Shown piece after piece: positions 1 to 9,620 of a stretch of 64,000 nt of DNA. Each line of letters starts with the position of its first letter. The first letter of the stretch is position 1. The DNA is from Oceanirhabdus seepicola (GTDB taxonomy: Bacteria; Bacillota; Clostridia; Clostridiales; Clostridiaceae), in contig NZ_JAGSOJ010000002.1 in assembly GCF_023684385.1 (NCBI RefSeq), positions 372,001-436,000 of the forward strand, written 5' to 3'. The translations under genes were made by a program, and so were the position numbers. Under the pieces are notes generated by a model. The model worked only from the letters and a program-made list of their open reading frames with translations. It was not told the origin of the DNA and ran no database searches.

Positions 1-1
1 A

Positions 2-1027
2 GAAAGTATAAATTCTAATGATGGAGAGTTTAAAATTTTAGTTGTTGATGATGATCTTATAAATAGACAGGTTATTATAAATAATTTTTCTTCTTCAAAA
101 TACTTTATTATTTCTGCAAGTGATGGTGAAGAAGCATTAAATAAACTTTTAGAACATAAAGGTATTGATTTAGTTATATTAGATGTAATGATGCCTAAAA
201 TGTCTGGTTATGAAGTATGCCGTGAAATAAGAAAGAAATATTCATTGATAGAACTTCCAGTATTATTACTTACCGCATCAGAAAAGACAGAGGTTATTGA
301 AGTTGGGTTTAAGGTAGGAGCTAATGATTATTTATTTAAGCCTGTTGATAAAGTAGAGCTTACAGCAAGAGTAAATACTTTATTAGAACTAAAGAAATCA
401 GTAGAGCAAGCTGTTACATCTGAGCTATGTTTTCTTCAAGCGCAGATAAAACCACATTTTTTATTCAACGCATTAAATACAATAATGTCATTTTGCAGAA
501 CAAATCCAGAGCGTGCGAGAGAACTTTTATTGGACTTAAGTAATTATTTGAGAAAGAGCTTTGATTTTAATAATAAAGAGAAATTTGTGTCTTTAGAAAA
601 TGAAATGAGTTTTGTAAAATCATATTTAGCAATTGAGAAAGCAAGATTTTCTAAAAGATTAAATATTATATATGATATAGAGCCTAACTTAAATTGCTTG
701 ATGCCACCACTTATATTACAACCTTTAGTGGAAAATGCAGTTAGACATGGTATAGCTTCCAAAAGACAGGGGGGGACGGTCAATATTTCTGCAAAAGGAG
801 AGAGTGAATTTGTATTAATAAAGGTTGAAGATGATGGAGTGGGTATTGATAAAGAACGACTTAATAGTATTTTGAATAAAACAATTGAGGGTAGTGTTGG
901 AATGAAAAATATTATTAAAAGATTAGATTTAATTTATGGTTATGGAATTGATATTCAGACTGAACAGGATAAAGGGACAACTATTAGTTTGAAAATTCCA
1001 TTAAGAAAGGAGAAATTTAATGATTAG
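2..1027 (+). CDS. Receiver domain / LytS-type histidine kinase, 5' partial
   Basis: The reading frame is open from the first bases of the window, so the true N-terminus lies upstream; an internal ATG at 188 is not the start. The visible part begins with a receiver domain (ILVVDDD near residue 12, phospho-acceptor in LVILDVMMPKMSG, conserved Lys in YLFKPVD). It continues into a His_kinase domain of the LytS/YehU type (QIKPHFLFNALN, with the likely phosphorylated His in KPHF) and a HATPase_c domain (LVENAVRHGI, DDGVGI). A receiver placed before a LytS-type kinase is typical of the C-terminal half of large hybrid sensors whose N-terminus is a 7TM/extracellular sensor. Domain calls are secure; the sensor and its signal cannot be seen. 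Confidence 0.9.
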   Translation, partial: ESINSNDGEFKILVVDDDLINRQVIINNFSSSKYFIISASDGEEALNKLLEHKGIDLVILDVMMPKMSGYEVCREIRKKYSLIELPVLLLTASEKTEVIEVGFKVGANDYLFKPVDKVELTARVNTLLELKKSVEQAVTSELCFLQAQIKPHFLFNALNTIMSFCRTNPERARELLLDLSNYLRKSFDFNNKEKFVSLENEMSFVKSYLAIEKARFSKRLNIIYDIEPNLNCLMPPLILQPLVENAVRHGIASKRQGGTVNISAKGESEFVLIKVEDDGVGIDKERLNSILNKTIEGSVGMKNIIKRLDLIYGYGIDIQTEQDKGTTISLKIPLRKEKFND

Positions 1028-1051
1028 GGTTATAACAATAGATGAATAAGG

Positions 1052-1092
1052 AAACACCACCATGATGGAACAATCATGGTGGTGTTTTTTTT
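1052..1092 (+). terminator. Intrinsic terminator after the hybrid kinase
   Basis: A perfect 15-bp stem (1052-1066 with 1073-1087, core ACACCACCATGAT) with a 6-nt loop is followed by a run of T. It closes the kinase transcript before the ger operon. Confidence 0.9.
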
Positions 1093-1225
1093 AGTACATA
1101 TTAAAAAAAAATATAATTGAGGCATATTCTCGCATTATTTAGTATTTATAGGCGAATAATATAATTACTATATATCAACATAAACTTATAATTTAAAATC
1201 CTATAATTAAAAAGGGTGATAAACA

Positions 1226-2713
1226 ATGAAGACAAATCTTGATAAAAATATTGATTTTATTCTTAATGAAATAGGTAAGAAAAGTCCTATAACTGTAAAA
1301 AAGTTTCTTATAGGAAAAAACAAAACTTTAAATGTTGCACTTATATTTGTTAATGGTTTAATGAGCAGATCCCTTATTGATAGAGATATATTAAATCCAT
1401 TAATGATTCATGTAAATGAAGAGTTAATCCCAGGAGAAAGTCTTGCTGAATATATTTCTCAAAGATATATCCCTATGGGAGGCACTAAAGTAGAAGAAGA
1501 TATTAACAAGGTTATAGAATCGATAAAAATTGGAAAGACAGCCATGTTAGTTGAAGGTACGAACAGCATCATAGTTATTGATACCATAGATTCAACTCAT
1601 TATAGGGCGATAGCTGACCCACCAAACGAATCAGCTATTAGGGGGTCTAGAGAAGGTTTCGTAGAAAACATAGGAGTAAATATTAGTATCTTGAGAAGAA
1701 AAATCAAGGACAAAAATTTAACCATGGAAAACTTAATAATTGGAAAACGATCTCAAACCGATGTGGTTATTATGTATATTGATGATATTGTTGATAAGGA
1801 TGTTTTAAAGCAAGTGCGTAACAAATTAAACAGCATAGATGTTGATTCAATAAATGCTGCTGGTATGATTGAACAGTATATAGAAGATAGCCCTTACTCT
1901 GTATTTCCACAAGCCTTTAATACTGAAAGGCCTGATATTGTTAAAGCAAATTTAATGGAAGGAAAAATTGCTATTTTGGTAAATGGAAATCCTAGTGTTA
2001 TAACGGTTCCAGCTGTATTTATAGAGTTTTTTCAAGCTGTTGAAGATTATTATGAAAGAACAATAGTTTCATCTTTTGCAAGAATTCTAAGAATTTTAGC
2101 AGTTTTTATGGTAATAACATTGCCGTCTATATATCTAACCCTCATACAATATAATGCTGAGCTTATACCTATTAAATTTATTAATCCTATTGTACAGTCG
2201 AGAGAAGGTATAGCATTGACGCCTTTTCTTGAAATATTGGCAATGGAAGTAGTAGTGGAATTTTTGAGAGAAGGAGGACTTAGACTTCCACCTAAAATAG
2301 CTGGAACCTTAAGTATTGTAGGCGGTATCATCATAGGAAATACTGCAATTGAATCTAGAATAGTTAGCCCTACAACTTTACTTGTAGTTGGGATATCTGT
2401 TCTATCTACTTTCTTAGTACCTAATTATGAAATGTCACTTAGTATAAGATTTATAAGATTTCCTATGCTGGTACTTGCAAATACCATAGGATTTATGGGG
2501 ATAGCAGCTGGATGGTTTTTTTTAATGGTTCATCTTTTCTCCTTAGAAAGTTATGGTGTACCTTATGTTTCAATTAAAGAAAAGGATATGAAAGATATAT
2601 TTATAAGAGCTCCATTATGGATGATGAATAAGAGACCTGAAGCTATTCCGAATAATAATCAAACACGGCAGAATGATTTTAGAAAGCAATTTAAAGGTGA
2701 GAAGGATGAATAA
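1226..2713 (+). CDS. GerA-family spore germination receptor subunit A
   Basis: This 495-aa protein belongs to the GerA/GerKA family, the A subunit of nutrient germinant receptors in the spore inner membrane. A soluble N-terminal half of about 280 residues precedes several hydrophobic segments (from ILRILAVFMVITLPSIYLTL onward) and a short polar tail. Motifs typical of the family include EGKIAILVNGNP and FLREGGLRLPPKIAGTLS. The start has a GGTGAT-type ribosome binding site. The gene overlaps the following GerB gene by 8 nt and leads an A-B-C-B-B operon. A forespore sigma-G promoter is expected; GCATT...CGAATAATA near 1132-1161 is only a weak candidate. Confidence 0.93.
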   Translation: MKTNLDKNIDFILNEIGKKSPITVKKFLIGKNKTLNVALIFVNGLMSRSLIDRDILNPLMIHVNEELIPGESLAEYISQRYIPMGGTKVEEDINKVIESIKIGKTAMLVEGTNSIIVIDTIDSTHYRAIADPPNESAIRGSREGFVENIGVNISILRRKIKDKNLTMENLIIGKRSQTDVVIMYIDDIVDKDVLKQVRNKLNSIDVDSINAAGMIEQYIEDSPYSVFPQAFNTERPDIVKANLMEGKIAILVNGNPSVITVPAVFIEFFQAVEDYYERTIVSSFARILRILAVFMVITLPSIYLTLIQYNAELIPIKFINPIVQSREGIALTPFLEILAMEVVVEFLREGGLRLPPKIAGTLSIVGGIIIGNTAIESRIVSPTTLLVVGISVLSTFLVPNYEMSLSIRFIRFPMLVLANTIGFMGIAAGWFFLMVHLFSLESYGVPYVSIKEKDMKDIFIRAPLWMMNKRPEAIPNNNQTRQNDFRKQFKGEKDE

Positions 2714-3809
2714 AGAAAAAAAGTACCTTTTAACTTCTAACCAATTTACTTTTTTTTTAATGGCTTTTGTAATTGGGCCTGCTTTTTTAAGATTACCTAA
2801 TGTTATTGTACCAATAGCACAGCAAGATGCATGGATTGCTGCTGCAATTGCAATTATATATCCAGTAGGTACAATTCTTATAAGCTGCTTGATCATTAAG
2901 AAGCATCCAAATGAGAATATACTTATCATAAGTAAAAAATACTTTGGTAAAATAGTTGGAACGATATTAAACACTGTTTTTATGTTGCAATTTATATTAT
3001 ATACGGCAGCAGTAACAGAAGACTTTGTGAGATTAACAAGAACTTATATAGTAGGATTTATACCAGCTTCTAAAATTATCGTTATAGCAATTTCTTTAGC
3101 AGCTTACAACGCTTTTAAAGGAATAAAGGTTATAGGAAAAAGCTGTGAAGTAATTTCTTATATTTTTATAGTAATGCTATTCTTTTCTTTATCAGCCTTA
3201 AAATATGGAAATCTATCAAATATACAGCCTGTTTTTGCCTCTGGTGCAGGGAATATTTTAATGGCTTTTAAAGAGACTCTTTATTTTTATACTGGTTGGG
3301 AGGCTATTCTTTTATTTCATCCATATATAGAGGATATTAATAGCATAAAAAAATCAGCTTTAAAAGGTGTGGGAATAGCTGCAGCGATATGGGTTTGGAC
3401 TGTTTTTATAACTATATACTATTTAGGAGTAGATATAGTACCAAAAAGCTACTGGTCTTTTGTAATGGTTTTTGAAAGTATACATATACCTATAATCAAT
3501 AATTTTAGATATGTATTTATGTTTACATGGGTTTTGGTAATATTCAGAATTATTTCTAACTATCATTTTGCTACAGCCTTCATTTTAAATGATTTAACTA
3601 AAATAAATATAAAAAAATTATGCGTAATTATTTACCCTTTTATTTTTTATTTGAGCTTAAAACTATCTAGTAGTAATTTATTGAGACAAAAATTAATAGG
3701 ATTTGCCACTCCTGCTTTTGTTATTTTCAATTTAATCTTTATCTCTTTAATAGCTTTATTAGTAAGATTTAAATACAAAATGGGGGAAGGGGTTAAAGAA
3801 TTAAACTAA
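2706..3809 (+). CDS. GerB-family germination permease (copy 1)
   Basis: A 367-aa, roughly ten-helix membrane protein of the endospore germination permease family (APC superfamily), the B subunit of a Ger receptor. It starts with the family signature LLTSNQFTFFLMAFVIG and contains YTGWEAILLFHPY. The start at 2706 is preferred over an upstream in-frame Met because AAGGTGAGAAGG lies just before it and homologous copies begin at the same point. The 8-nt overlap with the A subunit implies translational coupling. Two more GerB paralogues follow the C subunit; the three share long blocks such as NNFRYIFM. Confidence 0.92.
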   Translation: MNKEKKYLLTSNQFTFFLMAFVIGPAFLRLPNVIVPIAQQDAWIAAAIAIIYPVGTILISCLIIKKHPNENILIISKKYFGKIVGTILNTVFMLQFILYTAAVTEDFVRLTRTYIVGFIPASKIIVIAISLAAYNAFKGIKVIGKSCEVISYIFIVMLFFSLSALKYGNLSNIQPVFASGAGNILMAFKETLYFYTGWEAILLFHPYIEDINSIKKSALKGVGIAAAIWVWTVFITIYYLGVDIVPKSYWSFVMVFESIHIPIINNFRYVFMFTWVLVIFRIISNYHFATAFILNDLTKINIKKLCVIIYPFIFYLSLKLSSSNLLRQKLIGFATPAFVIFNLIFISLIALLVRFKYKMGEGVKELN

Positions 3810-3820
3810 GGGGGAAGTGT

Positions 3821-4975
3821 ATGAATAATAAAAAGTTTTCAAAAAATATGGTTAATAATTTTTTGAATCAGAAAAAATATATATTTATTATTATTTTCTC
3901 TATTCTGATTTACGTTTATATACGTGATGGAATTGTAAATGTACCAGTTGAAGATCTTGATATTCCCGCAGGAATTGGTATCCATGTAATACCAAAAGGT
4001 AAAAATAGTGTTGAATATCAAATACCTATTTCATTCTATAATTATGGTGAAGATATGAAAATTTCAACCCTGACACATACTGGAACAGCAGGAACCATAG
4101 CTGAAACTAGAGAGCGTCGTCAGGTATTTAGTAATAAAAAATTGATATTAGGAATTGAAAGAATAATTATATTAAGTGAAGAATTTTCAGAATTTGGTAT
4201 AGATCATATTATACATACCATGTTTAGAAATCCTCTTATAAATGATACCGGGCTTGTAGCTGTATGTAAGGGAGACCCTAAAGAAATTTTAAGTTTTCAA
4301 GTTCCAGATTATCCGAGTTCTTCTGACTATATAACAGCAATGCTGGAGAGTTCAACAAAATTTAATTTTTTCTCAGATAACTATAAATTCATGGATTTAT
4401 ATGTAAGAGTGGATTCGGAAGGAAGAAGTCTTGTATTACCTTACGTAGAACTAAAGGGAGAGCAACTGCAAATTACTGGATTGGCATTATTTAAAAAAGA
4501 TAAAATGGTTAATAAAATTGACTTGGCTGAATCAAAAACTCTGAATATGTTGAGAGAAAATAAAGTTAAGGGAGTCCTGAAATTACAAGAAAACTCAAAA
4601 GAATATTTAACTTATTATGCAACAACAAAAAGAAAAGTTCGTTGTGAAAAGAAGGGGGATAAATATACGTTCTTTATAGACTTATCTCTCAATGGTGATA
4701 TAGCTGAAAATCATTTATATCACGATATAAGAGAAAATGATAAAACTATGAAAAAATTTGAGAGCGAGATGAATGAATACGTACAAAGGATTTCTAATAA
4801 TTTCATTGAGAAAATGCAAAATGATTATAAAGTTGATTGTCTTGAATTAGGAAGAGTTGCTGCAGCTAAATATGGACGTCATAAAGAGATTGATTGGGAT
4901 GAAATAGTTTCTAATGCTGATATAGAAGTAAAAGTGAATGTTAGCGTTGATAAAATGGGAAGAGGCGACTATTAG
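3821..4975 (+). CDS. Ger(x)C-family germination subunit lacking a lipobox
   Basis: The 384-aa product matches the Ger(x)C family by position (directly after A and B) and by sequence features such as VEDLDIPAGIGIHV near the N-terminus and LIINDTGLVAVCKG-like middle segments. Canonical GerC proteins are lipoproteins with a Cys that is diacylated. Here the N-terminal hydrophobic segment (about residues 20-32, KYIFIIIFSILIYVYI) is followed by RDGIVNVPV with no Cys, so the protein is probably held by an uncleaved signal anchor. The start has a GGGGGAAG ribosome binding site. Family call is strong; the anchoring mode is inference. Confidence 0.88.
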   Translation: MNNKKFSKNMVNNFLNQKKYIFIIIFSILIYVYIRDGIVNVPVEDLDIPAGIGIHVIPKGKNSVEYQIPISFYNYGEDMKISTLTHTGTAGTIAETRERRQVFSNKKLILGIERIIILSEEFSEFGIDHIIHTMFRNPLINDTGLVAVCKGDPKEILSFQVPDYPSSSDYITAMLESSTKFNFFSDNYKFMDLYVRVDSEGRSLVLPYVELKGEQLQITGLALFKKDKMVNKIDLAESKTLNMLRENKVKGVLKLQENSKEYLTYYATTKRKVRCEKKGDKYTFFIDLSLNGDIAENHLYHDIRENDKTMKKFESEMNEYVQRISNNFIEKMQNDYKVDCLELGRVAAAKYGRHKEIDWDEIVSNADIEVKVNVSVDKMGRGDY

Positions 4976-5004
4976 AAAATTGATAATGAAAGAGGGGGAC
5001 AGAT

Positions 5005-6096
5005 TTGAATATTGAAAAAAACAATCTTTTGACTCCAAATCAATTTACTTATTTATTAATTGGTTTTATTGTTGGCGCAGGCGTTCTTACATTACCTAAT
5101 GAACTTGTAAAAACAGCTGGTCAGGATGCATGGATGAGTGTTATCATAGCTTTAATCTATCCCTTATATGTTGTTTTCATTAGTATGTACATAATAAATA
5201 AACACCCAAAAGAAAATGTACTTATATTAAATAAAAAATATTTTGGTAACCTTTTTGGAAGTATATTAAATTTTATTCTTATGATGCAATTCATGATTAC
5301 TTATATAGTAATTATTGCAAATACTATAATTTTTAGTAGAGTTTTTATAGTGAGTTTTTTAGGACCCTTAAAAGTTGCTATGATAATAGTTTTTTTGGCT
5401 ACTTATTCAGCGTATAAAGGACCAAAGGGATTAGGCAAGATGAGTGAATTAATTTTTTATCTTTTCATTCCAGTATTCTTATTCTCCTTATCAGGATTAA
5501 AATATGGGAGTATATTGAATATGCAACCTATGTTTGGGGCTGGTATTGAAAATATCTTGAAGTCAACCCCACAAACAGCTTATTCTTATTCTGGTTGGGA
5601 AGCGATACTTTTACTTTTTCCATATGTAAATGATGTTAAGTGTGTAAAAAGGTGTGCTCTAAAAGCTGTTGCAATATGTGGAATTATATATGTATGGGCT
5701 GTTTTTATTAGTATATTTTATTTGGGTATAGATATAGTTCCTAAAAGTTATTGGTCATTAATATTAGTTTTTGAAAGTATAAATATTCCTATAATTAATA
5801 ACTTCCGATATATATTTATGTATATATGGATGTTTCTGGCGCTTAGAGGTGCTGCTAATTACCATTTTTCTGTAGCCCTATTTTTAAATGATTTTAAGAA
5901 AATAGAATTAAAAAAAATGTGTTTATTAATATATCCTTTAAGTCTCTATTTGGGTTTTAAATTTACAGATATATTTCTTAAACAAAAAGTAGTGGCTTTT
6001 GGATTGCCCTTTTGTATTAGTTTTAATTTGATTTTTTTTACTGTATTAGCTTTACTGATACATCTTAAGGGTAAAAAAACAAAAAATTATAATTAG
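5005..6096 (+). CDS. GerB-family germination permease (copy 2)
   Basis: A 363-aa permease clearly paralogous to the GerB at 2706 (NNLLTPNQFTYLLIGF at the N-terminus, YSYSGWEAILLLFPY in the middle). The start is a TTG with a GGGGG ribosome binding site six bases upstream; no better ATG exists. It sits 29 nt after the C subunit in the same direction, so it is probably co-transcribed. Alternative B subunits can change germinant specificity in known Ger receptors, so extra copies may broaden the signals the receptor responds to (inference). Confidence 0.9.
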   Translation: MNIEKNNLLTPNQFTYLLIGFIVGAGVLTLPNELVKTAGQDAWMSVIIALIYPLYVVFISMYIINKHPKENVLILNKKYFGNLFGSILNFILMMQFMITYIVIIANTIIFSRVFIVSFLGPLKVAMIIVFLATYSAYKGPKGLGKMSELIFYLFIPVFLFSLSGLKYGSILNMQPMFGAGIENILKSTPQTAYSYSGWEAILLLFPYVNDVKCVKRCALKAVAICGIIYVWAVFISIFYLGIDIVPKSYWSLILVFESINIPIINNFRYIFMYIWMFLALRGAANYHFSVALFLNDFKKIELKKMCLLIYPLSLYLGFKFTDIFLKQKVVAFGLPFCISFNLIFFTVLALLIHLKGKKTKNYN

Positions 6097-6180
6097 TCAT
6101 ATTATTGATTAAACTTGGACTTGATACAGATGATTGGGAAGCTTGTAGGGGAATATTTTAAAATGAAAGAGGGGAGGAAA

Positions 6181-7266
6181 TTGGATACTGAAAAAAATAA
6201 TCTTTTGACTCCAAATCAATTGACTTATTTATTACTAGGTTTTGTAGTTGGAACAGGTTTTCTAAAATTACCAAATCAGCTTGTTAAAACAGCTGGGCAG
6301 GATTCTTGGATGTGTGTTATCTTTGCTTTGATATATCCACTATATATTGTTCTGGTTAGTTGTTATATTATAAATAAACATCCAAAAGAAAATATACTTG
6401 TGATAAATAAAAAATATTTTGGTAACTTTTTTGGTAATATAATGAATTTTATTTTCATGTTACAATTCATAATTACTACTGTAGTAATTATTGCACACAC
6501 TATGATTTTTAGTAGAGTTTATATAGTGAGTTATTTAGCTCCCTTAAAAGTTGCTCTTATAACAGTTTTGTTAGTTACTTATGCATCTAGTAAAGGAATA
6601 GGGGTTTTAGGAAAAATAAATCAATTAGTTTTTTATCTGTTTATTCTTGTATTCTTATTATCTTTAACAGCTCTAAAATATGGGGATATATTGAATTTGC
6701 AACCTGTTTTTGGGGCAGGAATGACAAATGTTTTGAAGACAACCCCGCAAACAGCTTATTCTTACTTCGGTTGGGAATGTTTACTTTTACTTTTCCCATA
6801 TGCGAAGGATGTTAAGTCCATAAAAAAGTCTGCGCTAAAAGCAGTAGCAATATGTGGAATAATATATGTATGGACTGTTTTTATTACTATATATTATTTA
6901 AGTATAGATATAACACCTAAAAACTACTGGTCTTTTGTAATGGTTTTTCAAAGTATAAATGTTCCAATAATTAATAACTTTCGATATATATTTATGTTTA
7001 TATGGATTGTGATATCCTTTAGAATTACGGCTAATTACTATTTTGTAGTAACCATATGTATTAATAGTTTTAAGAAAATGGATTTTAAGAAAATAGGTTT
7101 GTTAATATTTCCTCTTATTCTTTATTTAGCATATAAATTTTCGGATAGAATGCTAAGACAAAAAATTGAGGGGTTTGCATATCCTGCTTCTATTATTTTT
7201 AATGTATCATTTATTTCTGTAGTTGCTTTATTAACATATTTTAAGGGAAAAGAACCAAGAAGTTAA
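6181..7266 (+). CDS. GerB-family germination permease (copy 3)
   Basis: A third GerB permease of 361 aa, closest to copy 2 (NNLLTPNQLTYLLLGF; TTPQTAYSYFGWECLLLLFPY). A longer frame opens at 6115, but I chose TTG at 6181: GGGGAGG lies immediately upstream at 6171-6177, and the protein then starts at the same position as copy 2, which also uses TTG. The gene ends the ger operon and is followed by a terminator. Some intramembrane charged residues differ from copy 1, so the copies are probably not redundant. Confidence 0.88.
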   Translation: MDTEKNNLLTPNQLTYLLLGFVVGTGFLKLPNQLVKTAGQDSWMCVIFALIYPLYIVLVSCYIINKHPKENILVINKKYFGNFFGNIMNFIFMLQFIITTVVIIAHTMIFSRVYIVSYLAPLKVALITVLLVTYASSKGIGVLGKINQLVFYLFILVFLLSLTALKYGDILNLQPVFGAGMTNVLKTTPQTAYSYFGWECLLLLFPYAKDVKSIKKSALKAVAICGIIYVWTVFITIYYLSIDITPKNYWSFVMVFQSINVPIINNFRYIFMFIWIVISFRITANYYFVVTICINSFKKMDFKKIGLLIFPLILYLAYKFSDRMLRQKIEGFAYPASIIFNVSFISVVALLTYFKGKEPRS

Positions 7267-7268
7267 AC

Positions 7269-7295
7269 GGAGCCTTGCTATATAGGCTCCTTTTC
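7269..7295 (+). terminator. Terminator of the ger operon
   Basis: A 7-bp stem (GGAGCCT at 7269-7275 with AGGCTCC at 7284-7290) is followed by TTTTC. Confidence 0.8.
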
Positions 7296-7393
7296 TATGG
7301 CGGATTTTATGAGTTAAAAGTAAGGTGAATAGTTAACTAAAATATGGTAAAATGATTCTGAGAATTAGAAAAACAAATTAAGGAGTAACTATT

Positions 7394-8311
7394 ATGGAAA
7401 AAGTCAAAGGGATTATATATACAATACTATCAGCGGTAATCTTTGGAATTATGCCCATATTAGCTAGATTAGCATATGATGGTGGAGTAAATTCATTTAC
7501 TCTTGTATTTTTACGTTCATTTTTTAGTGTATTTATGCTTCTTGCTTATTTAATAATCAAAAAAGTTAATTTGAAAGTAAATAGAGAACAAATTAAAACT
7601 CTAATTATATTGGGGATTTTAGGATACACAATGACAACACTAACTTTATTTTCATCTTACAAATATATATCAGTTGGACTAGCAACAACATTACATTTCA
7701 TATATCCAGTAGTTGTTACACTTATATCAATAGTTTTATTTAAAGAAAATATTTATTTTAGTAAAATAATTGCTCTTGTACTGGCGAGCATTGGAATTTA
7801 TTTTTTAATAGGAAAAGATGGGGGAGGGACAAGTATAAAAGGAATCATTCTTGCACTTGTATCAGGAATATTTTACTCCTATTATCTACTTAGTGTAGCC
7901 TATAGCAAAATTAAAACTTTAAACTGTTATGTACTTACGTTCTATTTATCGTTTATTGCTTCAATATTTCTTTTTATTGTTGGAATATTTACAGATCAAT
8001 TATCATTTAATATTTCAGCTAATGCTTGGGGAATATCTGTAATAATAGCTTTTTTTACATCTATAATGGCGGTAATATTGCTACAAATAGGAATAAAAAT
8101 GATAGGTGCATCTACGGCTTCAATTTTAAGTACATTTGAGCCTATAGTTGGAATATTATTAGGAGTGTTAATACTCAATGAAACAATAACAATAAGAATT
8201 ATTGTGGGAGGAGTTTTAGTTGTACTTTCTGTAATTATTTTGACATTCGGAGGAAAGGAAAGAACAGAAAAATATTTAAAGGAAAATTGTGGTTTAAACC
8301 AATCTAAGTAG
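7394..8311 (+). CDS. EamA/DMT-family transporter
   Basis: A 305-aa protein with about ten hydrophobic helices arranged as two EamA repeats (ILSAVIFGIMPILARLAYDGG at the start of repeat 1; second repeat from about residue 150, LALVSGIFYSYYLLSVAYSKIK). The family exports or imports small metabolites such as amino acids and nucleosides; the substrate cannot be predicted. The start has AGGAG eight bases upstream. It is monocistronic, between the ger terminator and its own terminator, which overlaps its stop codon. Confidence 0.92.
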   Translation: MEKVKGIIYTILSAVIFGIMPILARLAYDGGVNSFTLVFLRSFFSVFMLLAYLIIKKVNLKVNREQIKTLIILGILGYTMTTLTLFSSYKYISVGLATTLHFIYPVVVTLISIVLFKENIYFSKIIALVLASIGIYFLIGKDGGGTSIKGIILALVSGIFYSYYLLSVAYSKIKTLNCYVLTFYLSFIASIFLFIVGIFTDQLSFNISANAWGISVIIAFFTSIMAVILLQIGIKMIGASTASILSTFEPIVGILLGVLILNETITIRIIVGGVLVVLSVIILTFGGKERTEKYLKENCGLNQSK

Positions 8312-8330
8312 TAGTTTAGGTTGGTTTATT
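8295..8330 (+). terminator. Terminator overlapping the EamA stop codon
   Basis: A 13-bp stem with one G-T pair (TAAACCAATCTAA at 8295-8307 with 8316-8328), followed by a short T/A-rich tail. The stop codon lies inside the loop. Confidence 0.7.
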
Positions 8331-8441
8331 ATTATACAAAAATAAACTTATGACCAAAAATAATATTAATATACAAATCTCTACTGAGTATGATAAAATA
8401 CTAAGTTGGAAATAAATTTTATACAGAAGATAGGAGATAGT

Positions 8442-8834
8442 ATGAAAAAAGTAGATATTATTGTTTTAGTAATAATTTTAGTAGCGGTTGTAGGTTTATT
8501 TGGATTTAATAAATATAAACGGGATTATGTAGAAAAGAATAGCAGTGAAATATATGTGGATATATACGCAAATCAAGAACTATATAAATCAATACCTTTG
8601 ACAGATAAACTTGAAGAGGTTACAGAAATAGAAACACCCCTAGGAAAAAATATAGTGAAAATTCATGATGGTGGCGTTGAAATGATAGAAGCGGACTGCA
8701 ACGATAGCATTTGTGAAAAAACAGGTTTTATAAATGAAGTAGGACAAATGATTGTATGTTTACCACATGAAGTTCTCGTGGAAATACGTGGAGATATTAA
8801 TGTGGAGGATAAGATTGATGAAGTATCAAATTAA
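8442..8834 (+). CDS. NusG domain II-like membrane-anchored protein (EetA-like)
   Basis: A 130-aa protein with one N-terminal membrane helix (IIVLVIILVAVVGLFGF) followed by an extracytoplasmic NusG-II fold domain. Recognisable parts are TPLGKNIVKIHDGGVEMIEADCNDSICEKTGFI and IVCLPHEVLVEI, split here by other residues. I chose ATG 8442, which has AGGAGA six bases upstream, over an in-frame Met 36 nt earlier. It overlaps the following Gx-type gene by 17 nt. NusG-II plus Gx pairs occur in Firmicutes near flavin-based extracellular electron transfer genes (EetA/EetB), which fits the flavoprotein downstream; that link is inference. Confidence 0.8.
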   Translation: MKKVDIIVLVIILVAVVGLFGFNKYKRDYVEKNSSEIYVDIYANQELYKSIPLTDKLEEVTEIETPLGKNIVKIHDGGVEMIEADCNDSICEKTGFINEVGQMIVCLPHEVLVEIRGDINVEDKIDEVSN

Positions 8835-9357
8835 GACAATATATAATATGACCAAGACGCAGAATATGATATTTGTTGCTTTGTTAGTTGCTCAGGCAAT
8901 AGTACTTAGTATAATTGAAAGAATGATTCCAATTAATTTTGCTATACCTGGAGCAAAGCTTGGGTTAGCAAATATAGTTACATTGACATCTATATATCTT
9001 TTTTCATTTAGACAAACATTTTCTATTATTATATTAAGAACGATAATGACTTCTTTTATCATGGGTTCTTTTTCAAGTTTTATGTATAGTATATCTGGAG
9101 CGTTATTGAGTTTTTTCGTTATGTATTTCTTAATGGTAGTAAGCAGAGAAAAAATTAGTATTATTGGAGTAAGTTTAGTGGGGGGAGTTTCTCATAACAT
9201 TGGACAATTGATTGTTGCTATGATGATCATCCAAAATGGAAGAATTTTTTACTATTTACCTTTTTTGATTTTAACAGGGACAGGAACAGGATTAGCAGTA
9301 GGAATAACAGCTAAATATTTATTAGGTTATTTAAGAAATTTAAGATATTTTAATTAG
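8818..9357 (+). CDS. Gx transporter family membrane protein (EetB-like)
   Basis: A 179-aa membrane protein with about five helices, of the Gx transporter family (Pfam Hpre_diP_synt_I, often mislabelled heptaprenyl diphosphate synthase component I). Family motifs include PGAKLGLANIVTLTSIYLFS, GSFSSFMYSISGALLSF and GGVSHNIGQL. The start at 8818 has GGAGG nine bases upstream inside the NusG-II gene. The fold resembles ECF-type S components, so it may handle a quinone, isoprenoid or flavin-related compound, but no transport substrate is established here. The pair is followed, after 263 nt, by a flavinylated reductase. Confidence 0.85.
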   Translation: MKYQIKTIYNMTKTQNMIFVALLVAQAIVLSIIERMIPINFAIPGAKLGLANIVTLTSIYLFSFRQTFSIIILRTIMTSFIMGSFSSFMYSISGALLSFFVMYFLMVVSREKISIIGVSLVGGVSHNIGQLIVAMMIIQNGRIFYYLPFLILTGTGTGLAVGITAKYLLGYLRNLRYFN

Positions 9358-9620
9358 TGTTATCTAAGATATGTAATATTTTATCAATATAAAACGGAAA
9401 AATGTTTTGTGATTGAATTAACAAAATTTTATCATGAAATATCTCTTGGTTTTTTTTATAAAAAGGGATTAGATTACTTAAAATACGCGGTAAAGCTGTA
9501 TTTACAATATGAACTAAAAGAATTAAATATACTAAAATTGCATTTTGTTCATATATTTTATATAATTTTAACTTGTGGTTAGTTAAAAAAAATACAATCC
9601 ACATTACAAAGGAGGAACAT

